From Ostreococcus lucimarinus CCE9901 (Eukaryota > Chlorophyta > Mamiellophyceae > Mamiellales > Bathycoccaceae): a stretch of DNA of 64,000 nt. Of the stretch, positions 34,401 through 45,646 are shown piece by piece. The position numbers and the translations under genes were made by a program. The stretch is from NCBI RefSeq assembly GCF_000092065.1, contig NC_009368.1:372001-436000 (forward strand), read 5' to 3'. The notes under the pieces were generated by a model that was given only the letters and a program-made list of their open reading frames with translations, was not told where the DNA came from and did not search any database. Position 1 is the stretch's first letter. Each line of letters opens with the position of its first letter.

Positions 34401-37400
34401 TTTTCTCCTTCCGGGCCGTTTGAGCAAGTGCGTCTTAATCTAGGCGCTTCACACGTTGTTCGTCACAAGACTCACGATTTAGTCTTTGACAGTCAAAAGG
34501 GGCATCTTTTGAGCTATGTTTCGTGCGAAAACGAAACAGATTCTGATATATTCGTTGATGTTCATCCAGCTATGAAGAGAGAACTCACGACTTCTAATTT
34601 GGACATATCTCTGAGTGAGAAGTATGAGTCGCCGAGCGATGTCGCGGATATAGAAGTATTTGAATCGGAACGATATTACCCGTTGAGAGGATGGCGTGCT
34701 CCAAAAGACGCTATCGTAAAAGCTCGTTATAGCAGGCATAAAAGTGGACGAGGTTCGCAAAAACGGTTTCCAGACGTCAAAGCTCCAAAAGGTTTCAGAT
34801 TTGAAGGACCGTGGGAGCTCGACAAACCACCAAATCTGGTGAATGACGACGGTTGGGCGTACGGTGCTATTTGGCTAAGGAAGTGGCCACCGCCTCGTGG
34901 ATCAGACAAAAGTAAAGGTCGTGCAACCCGTCGCCGACGATGGTTTCGTCGTGTCGTTCGATTGAAATCAGCTGAAGAAATTGAATCGCGCGTTTCCCTT
35001 CATAACATGAAGCGAGATTTCATCGAAGATTGGCACGGCACGTTGGCGGTACACGGACGTCTTACGCTACCTTCTTGTTCACGAACCGAGTCCTACATGT
35101 TGGCGTTACGCACGGGGGCTGACGTCGCATCAATTACCGCTCCGTCGTTTACCGAGAGAGATGACGCGCTGGATATTCGTGACGTGTTATCAGAGCAAGG
35201 CAACTGTGCGCTTGCTTACAACAACCTGCACGATCACTTTCTTTTGGTCAAAGAAGAATTGTCGAATGATGTGCAAAGTAGCGCGATAGGTGCTATTCCA
35301 GGCGTCAAGATTCGTGTCGTTGCCCCTGTTCACGTTGTCTCATTGATGGATTGTCCGTCGCAAGTTGTTTTGTACGCCAATGGCGAAGAAAGAATTGCCA
35401 TGCATCTTGCCGCGAACGAAACGAAACGTATCACGGCGATCGATGCAAACTGTGATACAATAGAGGTGCTCGTGTCTTTGTTCGAAGATTATCTCAGCCT
35501 TAGTAACGACAGGCCGCTGCGTCTAGATGTCACCCCGGCTGGAAGTCCACCGGCGCCACAGGTAAACTGGTTGAACATCAAAGGCTATCCGTATGTGGTT
35601 TCTATGCTGTTGATGGAGACGTGTAGAACTAGAATGGCGGGTGATAAATTCAACGATGATCCTTCGCAGCATCTCTTGAGTCTGACGTATCGCAATGTGC
35701 TGATGGTTACAAATGCATCACCGATCGACATTAAGTGTTTGGCGTGGGTCGCTGGCACAAGTACGACAAACGCGCACATAGATGCATACGTTGGGGTACC
35801 CAAAGGCGAGTCGCAACCTGCCATGTTTCTGAAATCGAGTGCGAAAACCCTCGCCAAAGTTTCGAGCAAAGAATTTGTGCTCGGTTTTTGTATCGATTCG
35901 TCTCCAGTACTAGTGAAAATTTCACCAAGTTCTGAGCCCGTGATGTTTACGCTTATGACAGCAAGTGGGGACGAACTTGCCTTTCAATGTTCCGTAGTAT
36001 TATGGGAGGGTCAAAACACCAACGCCGCGACATGGCCAACGCTTGAAGTTGTTTTACAACCCGTGCTCGTGGCGATCAACTTGACTCGAATTCCTCTCGC
36101 GATTCGCTCAAACACTATGGAACACAAGATACTCGAGCCAGGTTCATATCCCACGCCGTTTTCTTTGGATATTAAGTCTTCGAAAAGCGTAGACGAAGTT
36201 GAAGCCGTGCTTAATCAAGCCGCGATTCAAATAGCGGATATGTCGTGTCATTCGGAAGGAAAAGATATACTTTGGAGTTCGCCGCTGCAGAATTTGGTGC
36301 GCTATTCTGGAGCGATGTGGAGCATCCCACAAGGTGCCTCCCCCTTGGCGGATGAAATTAATGCATTTAGAAGACTTGGAGGTATCGACGAGTCTGGCGA
36401 AAACGTAAATTTCAAGGCACCTATCATCGTTCAGTTTCTTGTCGAGCGCGGTGAGCACGGTTGCTTCAGGGTCTTTTTTAGGGGGGGCGACGGAGCATCT
36501 CTGCAGAAGGCGCCAATCATGATCAAAAACCATTTGCACGAACCTTTACTCATTCGACAAGTGAAAGCGAACGACTTTGAGGACGTAGAAAAGAAGTCGG
36601 TGCAAAAGTCCACCGTGCGACTACTGCAAGGTATTAAGAAAGCCTCACACGGCGTAGGACAGTCTTTTGCAATTCGCCCGTTCTCAGCGATATCTTGGGC
36701 GTGGAGCGTCCCAGGTATTCCTATGAGATTGGACAACTTGAAAAAACAGGAGCTCGAGGCAAACGCCGCGGAGCTCGCATTTCGAAAGCGGAAATTTTTG
36801 GAGATATCGAACAATACAGGGGATCACGTCATCATAGAGATAAACGCGTTCAGCTCGCGATTCAAGGGTTTCATGCACCTCGGCGACATGCAATTTGGAG
36901 AACTAGGCAAGCGCACGTTACACGCAACGATTATTGGTGAATGGCGTGACGCATCGTTCGTGATCTTCGTGGTTGATAAAACGATAACGTTTGACAACTT
37001 TTCTTTCACGACTGAAATGACGAATCAAGCGAAAGCATTGACGTTGTACGCGCGGCAGCAAGAAACGCACATCTCTGTCAATTTGGCTGGCTTCTCCGTA
37101 ACAATCATCGATCGCCTCCGCGACTCATTCGTCGAGTTATTCCATCTCACGATCGACGACGTGATGATCAGGCACGGAATCAACTTGAATCAACAGCAGT
37201 TCTGTCTATAGTTATCTCAGAATTGGTGCACTGCAGATAGATTTTAGCACGCATGACGCAAGCTATCCAGTCTTCGTTTGGCACGACCCGGCGGACGGGC
37301 ACTTGCTTGAAGCGTACGCTACTTTGAGTATGAATTCTCATATCGGTGGTGACTCGATCGATGTTTATCACGTCCAACTAACGACAACGAAGAAAGGCCT

Positions 37401-38739
37401 CGTGATTCGCGCCGGTGAAGATCTCGTCTGGACAATCTTGAACTTTTGCAGACTCCTCCAAACGCAACTTCCACAACGCAACGCTTCAGCAGGTTCCGCC
37501 ATCGCGCCACGCGAAACGTTTGTTGGAAAGCAAACCTCACAAGATAGTTTGCTGAATATCGCCACTTTATACGTGGAACCGACATCTTTTGTTGTCACGT
37601 TTGCTCCAAATTCCGATATCCGACCTGCAGACGCCGACGCTCGGATGATCGCCGCGTTGACGTTTGCAAGTTTACAGCGCCTGCATTTGGTGCTCAACAA
37701 ATTTGATAAATTCGATGAGAGCATACTTCGTTCGAATTTGATTCGCGAATTCCGAAACTATTTCAAGTCACAAATGATAGCGCAAACGCTCAGTGTCATG
37801 ACATCGATGCACACGCTGACAAACGTTTCCACGGGTCTAGATGCAGTGAGCAAGGCGGTCGAAACCGGCTTCGGCGTACTCGCGCCTTCTCGTACGGCGC
37901 CTTTGGCTCGTTTGCCATCTTCTGTCGTCGGCCGAGGAAGCAGAAGCGACGGTCAGGGCAACTTTGCGAAAAGTGTATTCGTTGGTCTGAAACGACTGGG
38001 GGGTGGTATTTCTAAGGGAATTATCGGCCTTTTCGTCAGCCCTGTAAAAGGTTGCATGGAAGGCGGCGTCGTGGGCGGGTGTAAAGGATGCGCTCGAGGC
38101 GTCGCCGACTTGGTAGCTAAACCGACCGCTGGCGCGTTAGCTCTCGCCTCAAAGACGGTCGAAGGCGTAGCCAATGCCGCTAAAGGCGTACAGACTGCCG
38201 CGTGGGACATCATCACCACGAATAATGTCTCAAAAGCGTGCATTAAACGCCTCCCCATCGCCGTGCGATCGGATGGCATCATTCGAAGATGGGATGCGCA
38301 CGACGCGTTGGGTGTTTATTGCATGCGCACATGCGTCGTGTCCAGTCGAACACTGGGCATTTCTTACTGTCCGGGCGTGAAAGACTCATTCTCCTCGATG
38401 CATGACATTTTCGGTGAATATTTGTTGCTTGTCACCGACAAGCGCGCGTTGTGCGTTCGGACGCCGGAGATGGACGGGGCCATGCCGGCGCGCGCGCCGA
38501 CTTGCGCGTGGTACATCTCTTGGAGTGATGTGAGCTCGATATGGATCGAAAACTCTGTGATCATAAAGTTGCAGATGAACGTCACGAGTGAGGGCGACAC
38601 TTCCAACCTGGGTGCGCAGAAGCGTGAAACCGAATCTTGTTTTTCGATTCGCGCTAGAGCCCAAGACGAGGCGGCGAACATCGAAGCCGCGATGCGTCAA
38701 AGCTGGAACGCCTACCTGGATACAACAGAAGAAGAATAG
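25431..38739 (+). CDS. VPS13: VPS13-family bridge-like lipid-transfer protein, frame broken four times
   Basis: A coding region of 13.3 kb (about 4400 residues). The start is ATG 25431 with the chorein N-terminus MVFERLLADQLNARLG. Tandem VPS13 repeats follow, then Trp-rich Vps62/DUF946-like units such as IWRPVAPPGYAILSDV (31440), LWRPIAPTGFVSLGDI (31600), FWEVIPPTGYVSTGHC (32010), IWKPVPCAGFVSVGFV (32190) and FWKPIAPDGYVAVGNV (33980). The C-terminal VPS13 block (RIGALQID; GGGISKGIIGLFVSPVKGCMEGG; LVAKPTAGALALASKTVEG) and a PH-like end close it. Family knowledge: such proteins form a hydrophobic groove that moves lipids between organelle membranes. The frame changes at about 29900-30008, 32380-32394, 33558-33634 and 37189-37211, always by +1 and without convincing introns. 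GC is visibly lower than in neighbouring genes. Confidence 0.88.
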
Positions 38740-38789
38740 AATCACAATTAATGATAGTACTAGCAGTAATTCGCAGTGCGCGCGCCGCG

Positions 38790-39491
38790 TCAACGCCCTA
38801 ACCCAATCTTTTTCAACAGCGATTTTGATTCGCTCGCGAGCGCCAACCTCTCCGTGAGCTCGTCAATCTCCTCCTCCGTGAGCTCCGTCTTCACCTGATC
38901 GCCGTCCGGCGATTTCCCTTGTATCTTACGCACGAGATAAATGATGGAATCCCGCTCGTCGTTCGCCTTACGCAGTCGCTCTTGAAGACTTTCCAACAGT
39001 TGCGTCTCCCGTTCGTCCGTCGGCGCTCGCGCCTCCCTCGACCCATCTCCCCGCTCATCCCGCGCCTTCGTCTCGCGCGTCGCCACCATCTCCATCGCAT
39101 CGTTCGCGCCTCCGCGCCTCGCGCTCCCTCCGTCGTCCGCGCGCGCCGCCGCGCCTCGCGCGCCGCCGAACCATCCGAATCCGCGTCTCCCCCTCGCCTC
39201 CATCGCCGCCGCCCGCGCCGCCTCCCGCGCCGCCTCCCGCGCCCGTATCCTCGCCTCGATCCGATCCCCGATCGACTGCCCCCCCCGCTCGCCGAACACG
39301 TCGATGTACGACGCGTACCACGCCCGCGGCGCCGCGCACAGCGTCATCAACCCGAGCGTCATCCACGCGATGCACGCCCTCGCCCGTCGCGTCCCGCGCT
39401 CGTGCGTCGCCCGCGCGTGTTGCGGCGTCACCTGCGCGTGTCTCGTCGGCGCCCGCGCGTCGCGCTCGCGTCGCTCGACGCGCGCGCGCAT
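38790..39491 (-). CDS. Unknown single-pass membrane protein with coiled coil
   Basis: A frame of 233 residues. The first 40 are very basic and may be partly upstream sequence or a targeting peptide. A hydrophobic segment follows (CIAWMTLGLMTLCAAP, about residues 40-55), then Arg/Ala/Glu-rich charged stretches, and a C-terminal helical coiled coil (LLESLQERLRKANDERDSIIYLVRKIQG; TEEEIDELTERLALASESKSLLKK). Met44 is an alternative start. No family recognised. It lies tail to tail with VPS13 and divergent from the ADF-H gene, whose start is 55 bp away. Confidence 0.6.
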   Translation of the reverse strand: MRARVERRERDARAPTRHAQVTPQHARATHERGTRRARACIAWMTLGLMTLCAAPRAWYASYIDVFGERGGQSIGDRIEARIRAREAAREAARAAAMEARGRRGFGWFGGARGAAARADDGGSARRGGANDAMEMVATRETKARDERGDGSREARAPTDERETQLLESLQERLRKANDERDSIIYLVRKIQGKSPDGDQVKTELTEEEIDELTERLALASESKSLLKKIGLGR

Positions 39492-39545
39492 GTTTTCTTC
39501 GATTCGGCGCGACGTCGAGTGGCGCGCGTCGCGTCACTTCGCGCC

Positions 39546-40754
39546 ATGTCGCTTCGACTCCGCTTCGCCGGCCGCGGCGTCGGCGGCGCGGACGACGCGC
39601 GCGAGCGCGCGAGCGACGATCGCGTCTCCTTCGGCGTTTTGCGGCTGTGCGTCGGTCGAGGGACGTTCGCGCGGTGGAAGAGCGTGCTCTTGCACTTTAA
39701 TCCGGAATCCGCGAGCGTCGTCGCGCGCGGACGCGCGAACGCGCAGAAGCGCGCGGTCGAGGTGCGACGAGCGAGCGCGCGACGCGCGACGAACGAACGC
39801 GCGACGCGACGAGCGAACGCGCGACGGCTCGCTGACGATGCGGGCGAAAACTTTAAATCGATGCACTTCATTCGCAGGAACGGTTATCGCCGTTTTTCGA
39901 TGTCGATGACGTTTGAGACGCGAGAGGCGTGCGATGCGGATCGAATCGTCGAGGCGCTGGCGCGCGTGGTGGTGGACGACGGCGCGCTGGGCGCGGAGGG
40001 GGAGACGCCGAGCGATTTTGAGGCGCGCGTGACGACGATGAAGGCGGACGTGGCGGCGCAACTGGACGAGGCGAAGAAAATGTACGAAGAGAGGGCGAGG
40101 ACGGGAGGCGCGCCGCGACGATTGACGCTGCGAGAGATGGATAGGAAGATGAGCTTCAGGGACGTCGCGAACGCGGTACGCGCGGACGCGGGAGCGTTCA
40201 ATTGGTACCTGGTTCGCGGAGACGCGAACGGCGCTTCGGAGGTGTTTAACGCCGGCGGCGGGAGCTTGGACGAGATGAAGAAATCGTTGGCGTCCGACGA
40301 GGTGTTTTTCGGGCTTCTGCGCATGGGTTTCGGGCGCGGCGCGTTTCGGCGCGTGAAGCACATATTCATTCACTGGTCCGGCGCCGACGTCAATCCTTTG
40401 AAACGCGGCCAACACAACGCGAATGAGGAGGCGATTCGCAAACTCGTCGGACCGGTGAATCTGAGCCACTTCGCGACTGAGATGGATGAGATGAATCTAA
40501 ACGATTTACTCGACAAGGTGAAAACTAAGGTGGTGCTGGACGGCGAGGCAATCGACGATGTGGAAGATCTGTTCAGTTTGGAATCGTACATGGTTTCGTG
40601 CGAAGACGACGCCGAGGCGATGAAGCGTGAATTTCCCGACGCGATACGTGAAGGCGACGGCGAGGAAGACGAGCAAGAACCAACGTTTGAAGAGGCTTTG
40701 GAGTCCGTGCGGGATAAGTCTCAGCCGTACAATTGGATGTTGTGCACGCTTTAA
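39546..40754 (+). CDS. Protein with two ADF-H (coactosin/cofilin-like) domains
   Basis: The frame is open far upstream, but the likely start is ATG 39546 (MSLRLRFAGRGVGG), 403 residues. Two related blocks are visible: SFGVLRLCVGRGTFARWKSVLLHFNP near residue 30, and VFFGLLRMGFGRGAFRRVKHIFIHWSG near 260. Each is followed by NAxKxAVE- or NEEAIRKLVG-like text, as in coactosin ADF-H folds. Family knowledge: ADF-H proteins bind actin. The C-terminal 90 residues are acidic and end YNWMLCTL. The upstream extension to 38919 reads as Arg-rich shadow of the opposite gene and is rejected. Confidence 0.75.
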   Translation: MSLRLRFAGRGVGGADDARERASDDRVSFGVLRLCVGRGTFARWKSVLLHFNPESASVVARGRANAQKRAVEVRRASARRATNERATRRANARRLADDAGENFKSMHFIRRNGYRRFSMSMTFETREACDADRIVEALARVVVDDGALGAEGETPSDFEARVTTMKADVAAQLDEAKKMYEERARTGGAPRRLTLREMDRKMSFRDVANAVRADAGAFNWYLVRGDANGASEVFNAGGGSLDEMKKSLASDEVFFGLLRMGFGRGAFRRVKHIFIHWSGADVNPLKRGQHNANEEAIRKLVGPVNLSHFATEMDEMNLNDLLDKVKTKVVLDGEAIDDVEDLFSLESYMVSCEDDAEAMKREFPDAIREGDGEEDEQEPTFEEALESVRDKSQPYNWMLCTL

Positions 40755-40841
40755 AGCCGGCGTTCTCTCCATAGCGACGCAAGGTACCGTAGTTTGTAAA
40801 ACAATTGAATAAAAGTTAAAGTTAAAGTTGTTGTCACATTT

Positions 40842-43800
40842 CTAAACTTCGCGCTTCGACTTCTTGCCGCGTAAGATTCCCGCCGCCTTTGCTGATTTCA
40901 CGACGCCACCAAGCTGCGCGCGAGCGGCAACTTTTTTGCTATTGCGTCGATTCAAAAGTTTTGGATCAAGCGGCCAATACGCGTACGGCTCGAGCTTGGT
41001 TTGCTTCGAGTAGACGTCACCAGTCGTCTTACCCTTCGCCTTGTACAAATCAGCGCTGTGGCGCTCGTGCGTCGTGCGCTGCCGTTTGACACCGTTGGAA
41101 TTGTGCGTACCAACCGTACGCGAAGACTTGCCGGTAGCATTCGTCCGCGCGGTGGCGGCGCCTCGCGATTTACCAGTTTTGGACGTGTAACGTGAGCGAC
41201 CGCCTTCAGACGCGTTGTCTTCCTCTTCTTCGCGTCGACGCTTCGCGCCTTTCGCTCTCTTCAACAATCATGAGCTTGCCATCAGCGCCCGTACGGTAGC
41301 CACTGTCATCGTCATCGTCTTCGAACTTCACACGACGACGTTCTCCTTGCGGTAGCATCGATCGGCGCATGGCGCTATCGTCCAACAAATCAAGCGGGGC
41401 GTCGCCGGAAGCAGGAAGTCGTGCACCGCCCGTCGCGCGCTTCGCAGCCGCGGCTGCGGCGGAACGAGGACCCTCGCCACCACCTCGTCTAGAGGCTGGG
41501 GCAAAAGATCCTCCATCACGACCTCCGCGTCCACTTCTGCGCGATCGGCCGTCGTCGCTGTCGTCGCCCTCGTCGTCGCTGAAAATGTCGCCGTCGCGCC
41601 ATTCTGAACGTCTCGCCGTTCGCGTGGACTTGGCGCCGTGTTCACTACCTGCAACGGACGATTTCTTCTTCTTTTCTAATCGTGTCTCCTCGCGCTTGAT
41701 GTGCGCGATAAGTGCCATGTGTTCTTTTGGCATGCTCGCTTCGACGACTTCGTAACCACAACGTTTGCACATGCGTTCCAACACGACACGCACCTTGAGC
41801 TTGAAGCGATTCTTCGAATCTTCCGACCAATGCAACAGCGCTGGGACAAGTCGCGGAAGTTCGGCGGCGAGATCTTGTTGAGGTAGACGCACGACGACAA
41901 CCTTCACGAAGCCGAGGCACGACTTGACCACTTCGCGAGATTTTCCTTCGAGCAACGCGCACACTGCCGGTAAGAGTTCAGGAACGGTGGACACGAGCGC
42001 AGAGGAAAATTCGTAGAGCAAACGAGCGAGAGCCATGATGGTGGCCGATTGCATCTGAGGTGACGAGCCGACGATGCCAGCGAGCACGGTGAGGAAAAAT
42101 CGTCGAACGCCCACACCCATTTGCTCAGTCTCCATCGCCTCGTCGTCCTCCTCCTCTGTAGCCGCGCCGAGCCAGGCGGCGACGCCTGCGTTACCAGAGC
42201 GCGCAACTCCGCGTGCCGCTTCTGCATTCTTGCGCTCGATTGATCGTGGAATGCTTATCAAGAGCTGATACGCCAGCGTGCGCGTGCGCGCGTTGGTTTC
42301 TTTTGTGGCGAGAATGAGTTCGGAGAGAAGCACAGTGAGCGATCCAGTTTCGGCGATGCTCCCGGCACCGTCGCCGCCTTCCTCAGCGTCCGCCGCAGCG
42401 TCGCGTTCTTGAAGCGCTGGTAAAATCTTACCGATAACTTTCAATCGATACCGTCGCGCCGATGGTAAGCAACAATCAACGCCAGAAACGAGGAGCTCTT
42501 CGATTTCCGCCGCGCGCGGTTCAAGCCACTTCCCGTCTTGTGCCTCGCACAGCTCGTTGAGCAACTTGTATGCGCGCTTTTGAATCCACACTTTCCTTCT
42601 CCAGACACGCGGGTTTGGCAATTTTGTAAACCATTTCCAAGCCCTGATCGTCCAAGCCGGAAACGAGCGCGAAGACGAGATCCATGAAGGTGCACCTTCG
42701 TGCGGTCTTGTCGTCTCCGCCCTCCACCAAAGCGTCCGGCGCGCCCGGATCGTCCGCGGTCACTTTGACGAGTTTGCGCAGTACAGTCCTGAAGAAGCCG
42801 CCCAACTGCGCTTGATCGGTCACTTTTGCAAATGCACCGATTGTATGCGACAGCTCACCACGTCGTGACGTCGGTGACGAAACGAAGAGATTAAAAAGAA
42901 TGGGCAAAAAGTTCCGAGCGTACTTGCTCACCGCCGCGAGCTGCGCTTCGGCGATATCAACCGTGAAAGTCGCGGGCATTTGATCATCGTTGGGCTCACC
43001 CGCGGCGATTGTGGACGCACCGTCACCGGCTTCGTCGTCATCGTCGACTTCGTACACACCAGCGCCGATTCTTCCTTGACGAATCAAGCGCTTCAAGCCT
43101 ACGCAAATGGGCCCTTGCAAATCGATTCTCGAACTCAACGCATTGCCTAAATCCTTGGCAATCAACGGAAACGCGTCCGAGGCGTCGCTCGGCCAATTAG
43201 CAAACGCTGGAAACAGGCTCCAAAGTGCGTGCTCGGCGGCACCGCAGCGCTGCGCTTCGTACGAACTTTGAGAGTTTCGCGCGTGCTCGGCGCGAGCGCC
43301 CAACGCGCGCGCTTGCGGCAAAATGGCGTCAGCAAAAAATCCCATATTCGCTCCAACCAAACCAGAGCGCAACAACGGCACGAGCCAAAGTCGTCCAGTC
43401 TCTTGACTCGCTGCATTCATGACGTCTTGCTCGTCCACTTCCATGCCGTCTCCGTCGCCTTGACGGTTAGCGAGCTCGGCGTCGATGGCTTCTTCGAGTT
43501 TTAACGGAAGCGACGCGAGCACCTGCTCAGGACCTATGGCTTGAATCGCCGCCGTGATGCAGTCTTGCAGCTGTTGTTTGCACATCAACTCGCTCGCGTG
43601 CTCGCCCATCTCGCCGAGCGCGTTCAAAGTACCAGCCAAGATTGGCCCGGACGCGGGACCAAGGCGCATGAACGCGCATGTGGCGACGGGAATGGAAACA
43701 GCCCACGCGCCGCGATAGCGGAACCCGATCGCGGACTCAATGCTCGACGCCACGGACATCAACGTCGTCGGTTTGGACGGCGCGGACTTCCCCGCCGCTC

Positions 43801-45067
43801 GCGCAGATGCAATAGCCTTGATCCCTTCTTGCACCATACCGGAATCGATGCATGAGCGCACGAGCGAAATCAACGCTTCGGCGACCTCGGTCGCAACGCC
43901 CTCATGAGGCGACGCGAAGAGCTTCACGAGGGAATGAAACGTCGTCGGCAACGCTTTTGCAGAGGCTTGCGCGTCGATGGCGTGGAGCTTACACTGCGCG
44001 CGAGAGAGCAAGCGCGCCAAAGAAATCACCATCGTCGGCGCCGTGTTCAAGTTCGCATTCGCCACGGCGGCGATGGGCGCCATCAGCCCTACGATCGTGT
44101 CCGCGCTCACGCCTTCGCTGCCGTCATCGGCATCCATCGTGGGCGAATTTGCGAGCGCCAGAAGCGCTTCCGTGGCGTGTTGCGTGAGCAAAGGCTCATC
44201 CAAATCCAATAATCCCGCGCACGCATCCGCGCACGCCCCGCACGCGGGTTCGGCGAGTTCGGGCAACAAAACCTTCATCGCGCCGAGCATGTACAGCGCC
44301 TCCGTCGCCGCCGCCGTCGCGCGCGCGCGAGCATCTTTCGCACCCGCCGCACCTCGCGCCTTTTGCATCTCCGCCGCCGCGCGTTCGGGCGCCTCGCCAA
44401 TCTTTCTCGCGAACGCCGCCGTCATCTCCCCGTACGCCGCCGCGCGCGCCGCGTCCCCACGCACCCTTCGCACGACGTCTCCCAGCGCGTGCACCGCCGC
44501 CTTCCGCACCTTTGGCCTTCCATCGATCGACAGATTCAACGTCGCCTGAAACGCGCGCTTCCCGTGTTTCTCGCTCGTCTCTCCTCCCGACTCGCCCTTC
44601 GTCGTCGCCGCCGCCGCCGCGCACGACGCCAACAATCTCGCCACGTGTCGCATGCTCTTCGGCGACCTCTCGCTCACCACTCGTCCGCATCCCATCACCA
44701 CCTCGATCGTCCGCTCCATCTTCGCCCGTATCACGCGTCCATCGACGTCCGCCGCCGCCTCGGCCGCGCACGCGCACACCGCCTCGAGCGCCTCCAGCGC
44801 GTCCTCGCTCCCGTCCGTCCCCGCCCGCGCGCTCGCCCGCTCCAGCGCCCCGAACGCCGCCGCGAACACCGACGTCGCGTTCACTCGCATGTCTCCCTCC
44901 GCGATCGCGCGCTCGACCGCGTCGCACGCGCGCACGACGCGCGCCGAGCTCGCGCTCGCGCTTCGTCCGTGCGCGCGCCGCAACCGCTCGAGCGCGCCCT
45001 CGGGCGTCGCGCGCGCGTCGCGCGCGTCCGCGGTCGGGCGCGCGTCGTCGTCATCGCTCGACGCCAT
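40842..45067 (-). CDS. RRP12: RRP12-like ribosome biogenesis/export factor, frame broken twice
   Basis: Three overlapping frames on one strand make one protein of about 1400 residues. Start ATG 45067 (MASSDDDDARPTADARD); a longer frame to 45280 is open but Arg-rich. HEAT repeats fill most of it. The NUC173-type region includes VWIQKRAYKLLNELCE and AYQLLISIPRS. The C-terminus LEPYAYWPLDPKLLNRR is an RRP12 signature. Family knowledge: RRP12 is a karyopherin-like HEAT protein needed for export of pre-40S and pre-60S particles. The frame shifts by +1 near 42592, where LEKE must join VWIQKRAYK by skipping one A in an AAA run, and again between 41206 and 41267 after DGKLMIVEE. No introns fit either site. 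Confidence 0.85.
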
Positions 45068-45371
45068 CGCGTCGAGCGCGTCGAGCGCGTCGAGCGTCGG
45101 CGCGCGCGCGAATGGCGTCGCGCGCGCGTGGCGGCGGATGGCGGCGATCGACGTCGCGCGCTCGATCCGACGCCGTTCGCGCGGCGCGCGCGGAGGGGCG
45201 CGCGCGAGCGTTTTTATCGGCGAGTCCGTCCGCGCGACGACGCGCGATGACTCGCGTCGCGTCCACGCGCGACGATTCATTCATTCGTGCATTCATTCAC
45301 GGTTCGCTGGCTACCGCTAACGCGCGCGCCGGCGCTGGCTATCGCCGATGCGCGCGACGACGCGCGCGCGA

Positions 45372-45614
45372 TCACGCGCCCTCGAGCGTCGCCGCGCGCG
45401 CCTCGCGCACGGCGCCCGCGAAGGCGTAGAACTGCGCGACGCTCATCTCCATCTGCTCGAACCAACGCCCGTCTCGCGCGTCGTCGTCGCTTCGCGCGTC
45501 GTCGTCCTCGAGCGTCAGCCTGACGACGACGCGCGAGACGCCGCTGGCGTTCGTCTCGCTCGTGCTCGCGGTCACGGCGAGGCGCCAGGCGAGATCGACG
45601 CACCGCGGCGGCAT
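45372..45614 (-). CDS. COMM-domain-only protein (COMMD6-like)
   Basis: An 80-residue protein made almost only of a COMM domain: VDLAWRLAVTASTSE, VVVRLTLEDD and the end MEMSVAQFYAFAGAVREARA, which match the spacing of human COMMD6 (about 85 residues, also lacking the N-terminal helical part). Family knowledge: COMMD proteins assemble into the Commander complex for endosomal sorting with CCDC22/CCDC93. Its start codon is 32 bp from the start codon of the opposite gene, so the two transcripts must have overlapping or very short leaders. Confidence 0.75.
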   Translation of the reverse strand: MPPRCVDLAWRLAVTASTSETNASGVSRVVVRLTLEDDDARSDDDARDGRWFEQMEMSVAQFYAFAGAVREARAATLEGA

Positions 45615-45646
45615 GGAGTGCGGCGCGCGCGGGACACCGCGACGCG

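Noticed and set aside
29899-37211. Euplotes-like programmed +1 frameshifting at stop codons in VPS13 (GAG-TAA-A occurs at two of four sites)
   Set aside because: The sites share no common motif across all four, and at RRP12 42592 the shift is upstream of the stop in an AAA run. Assembly indels are simpler.
38919-39545. N-terminal extension of the ADF-H gene
   Set aside because: It is antisense to another gene and reads as low-complexity Arg-rich sequence.
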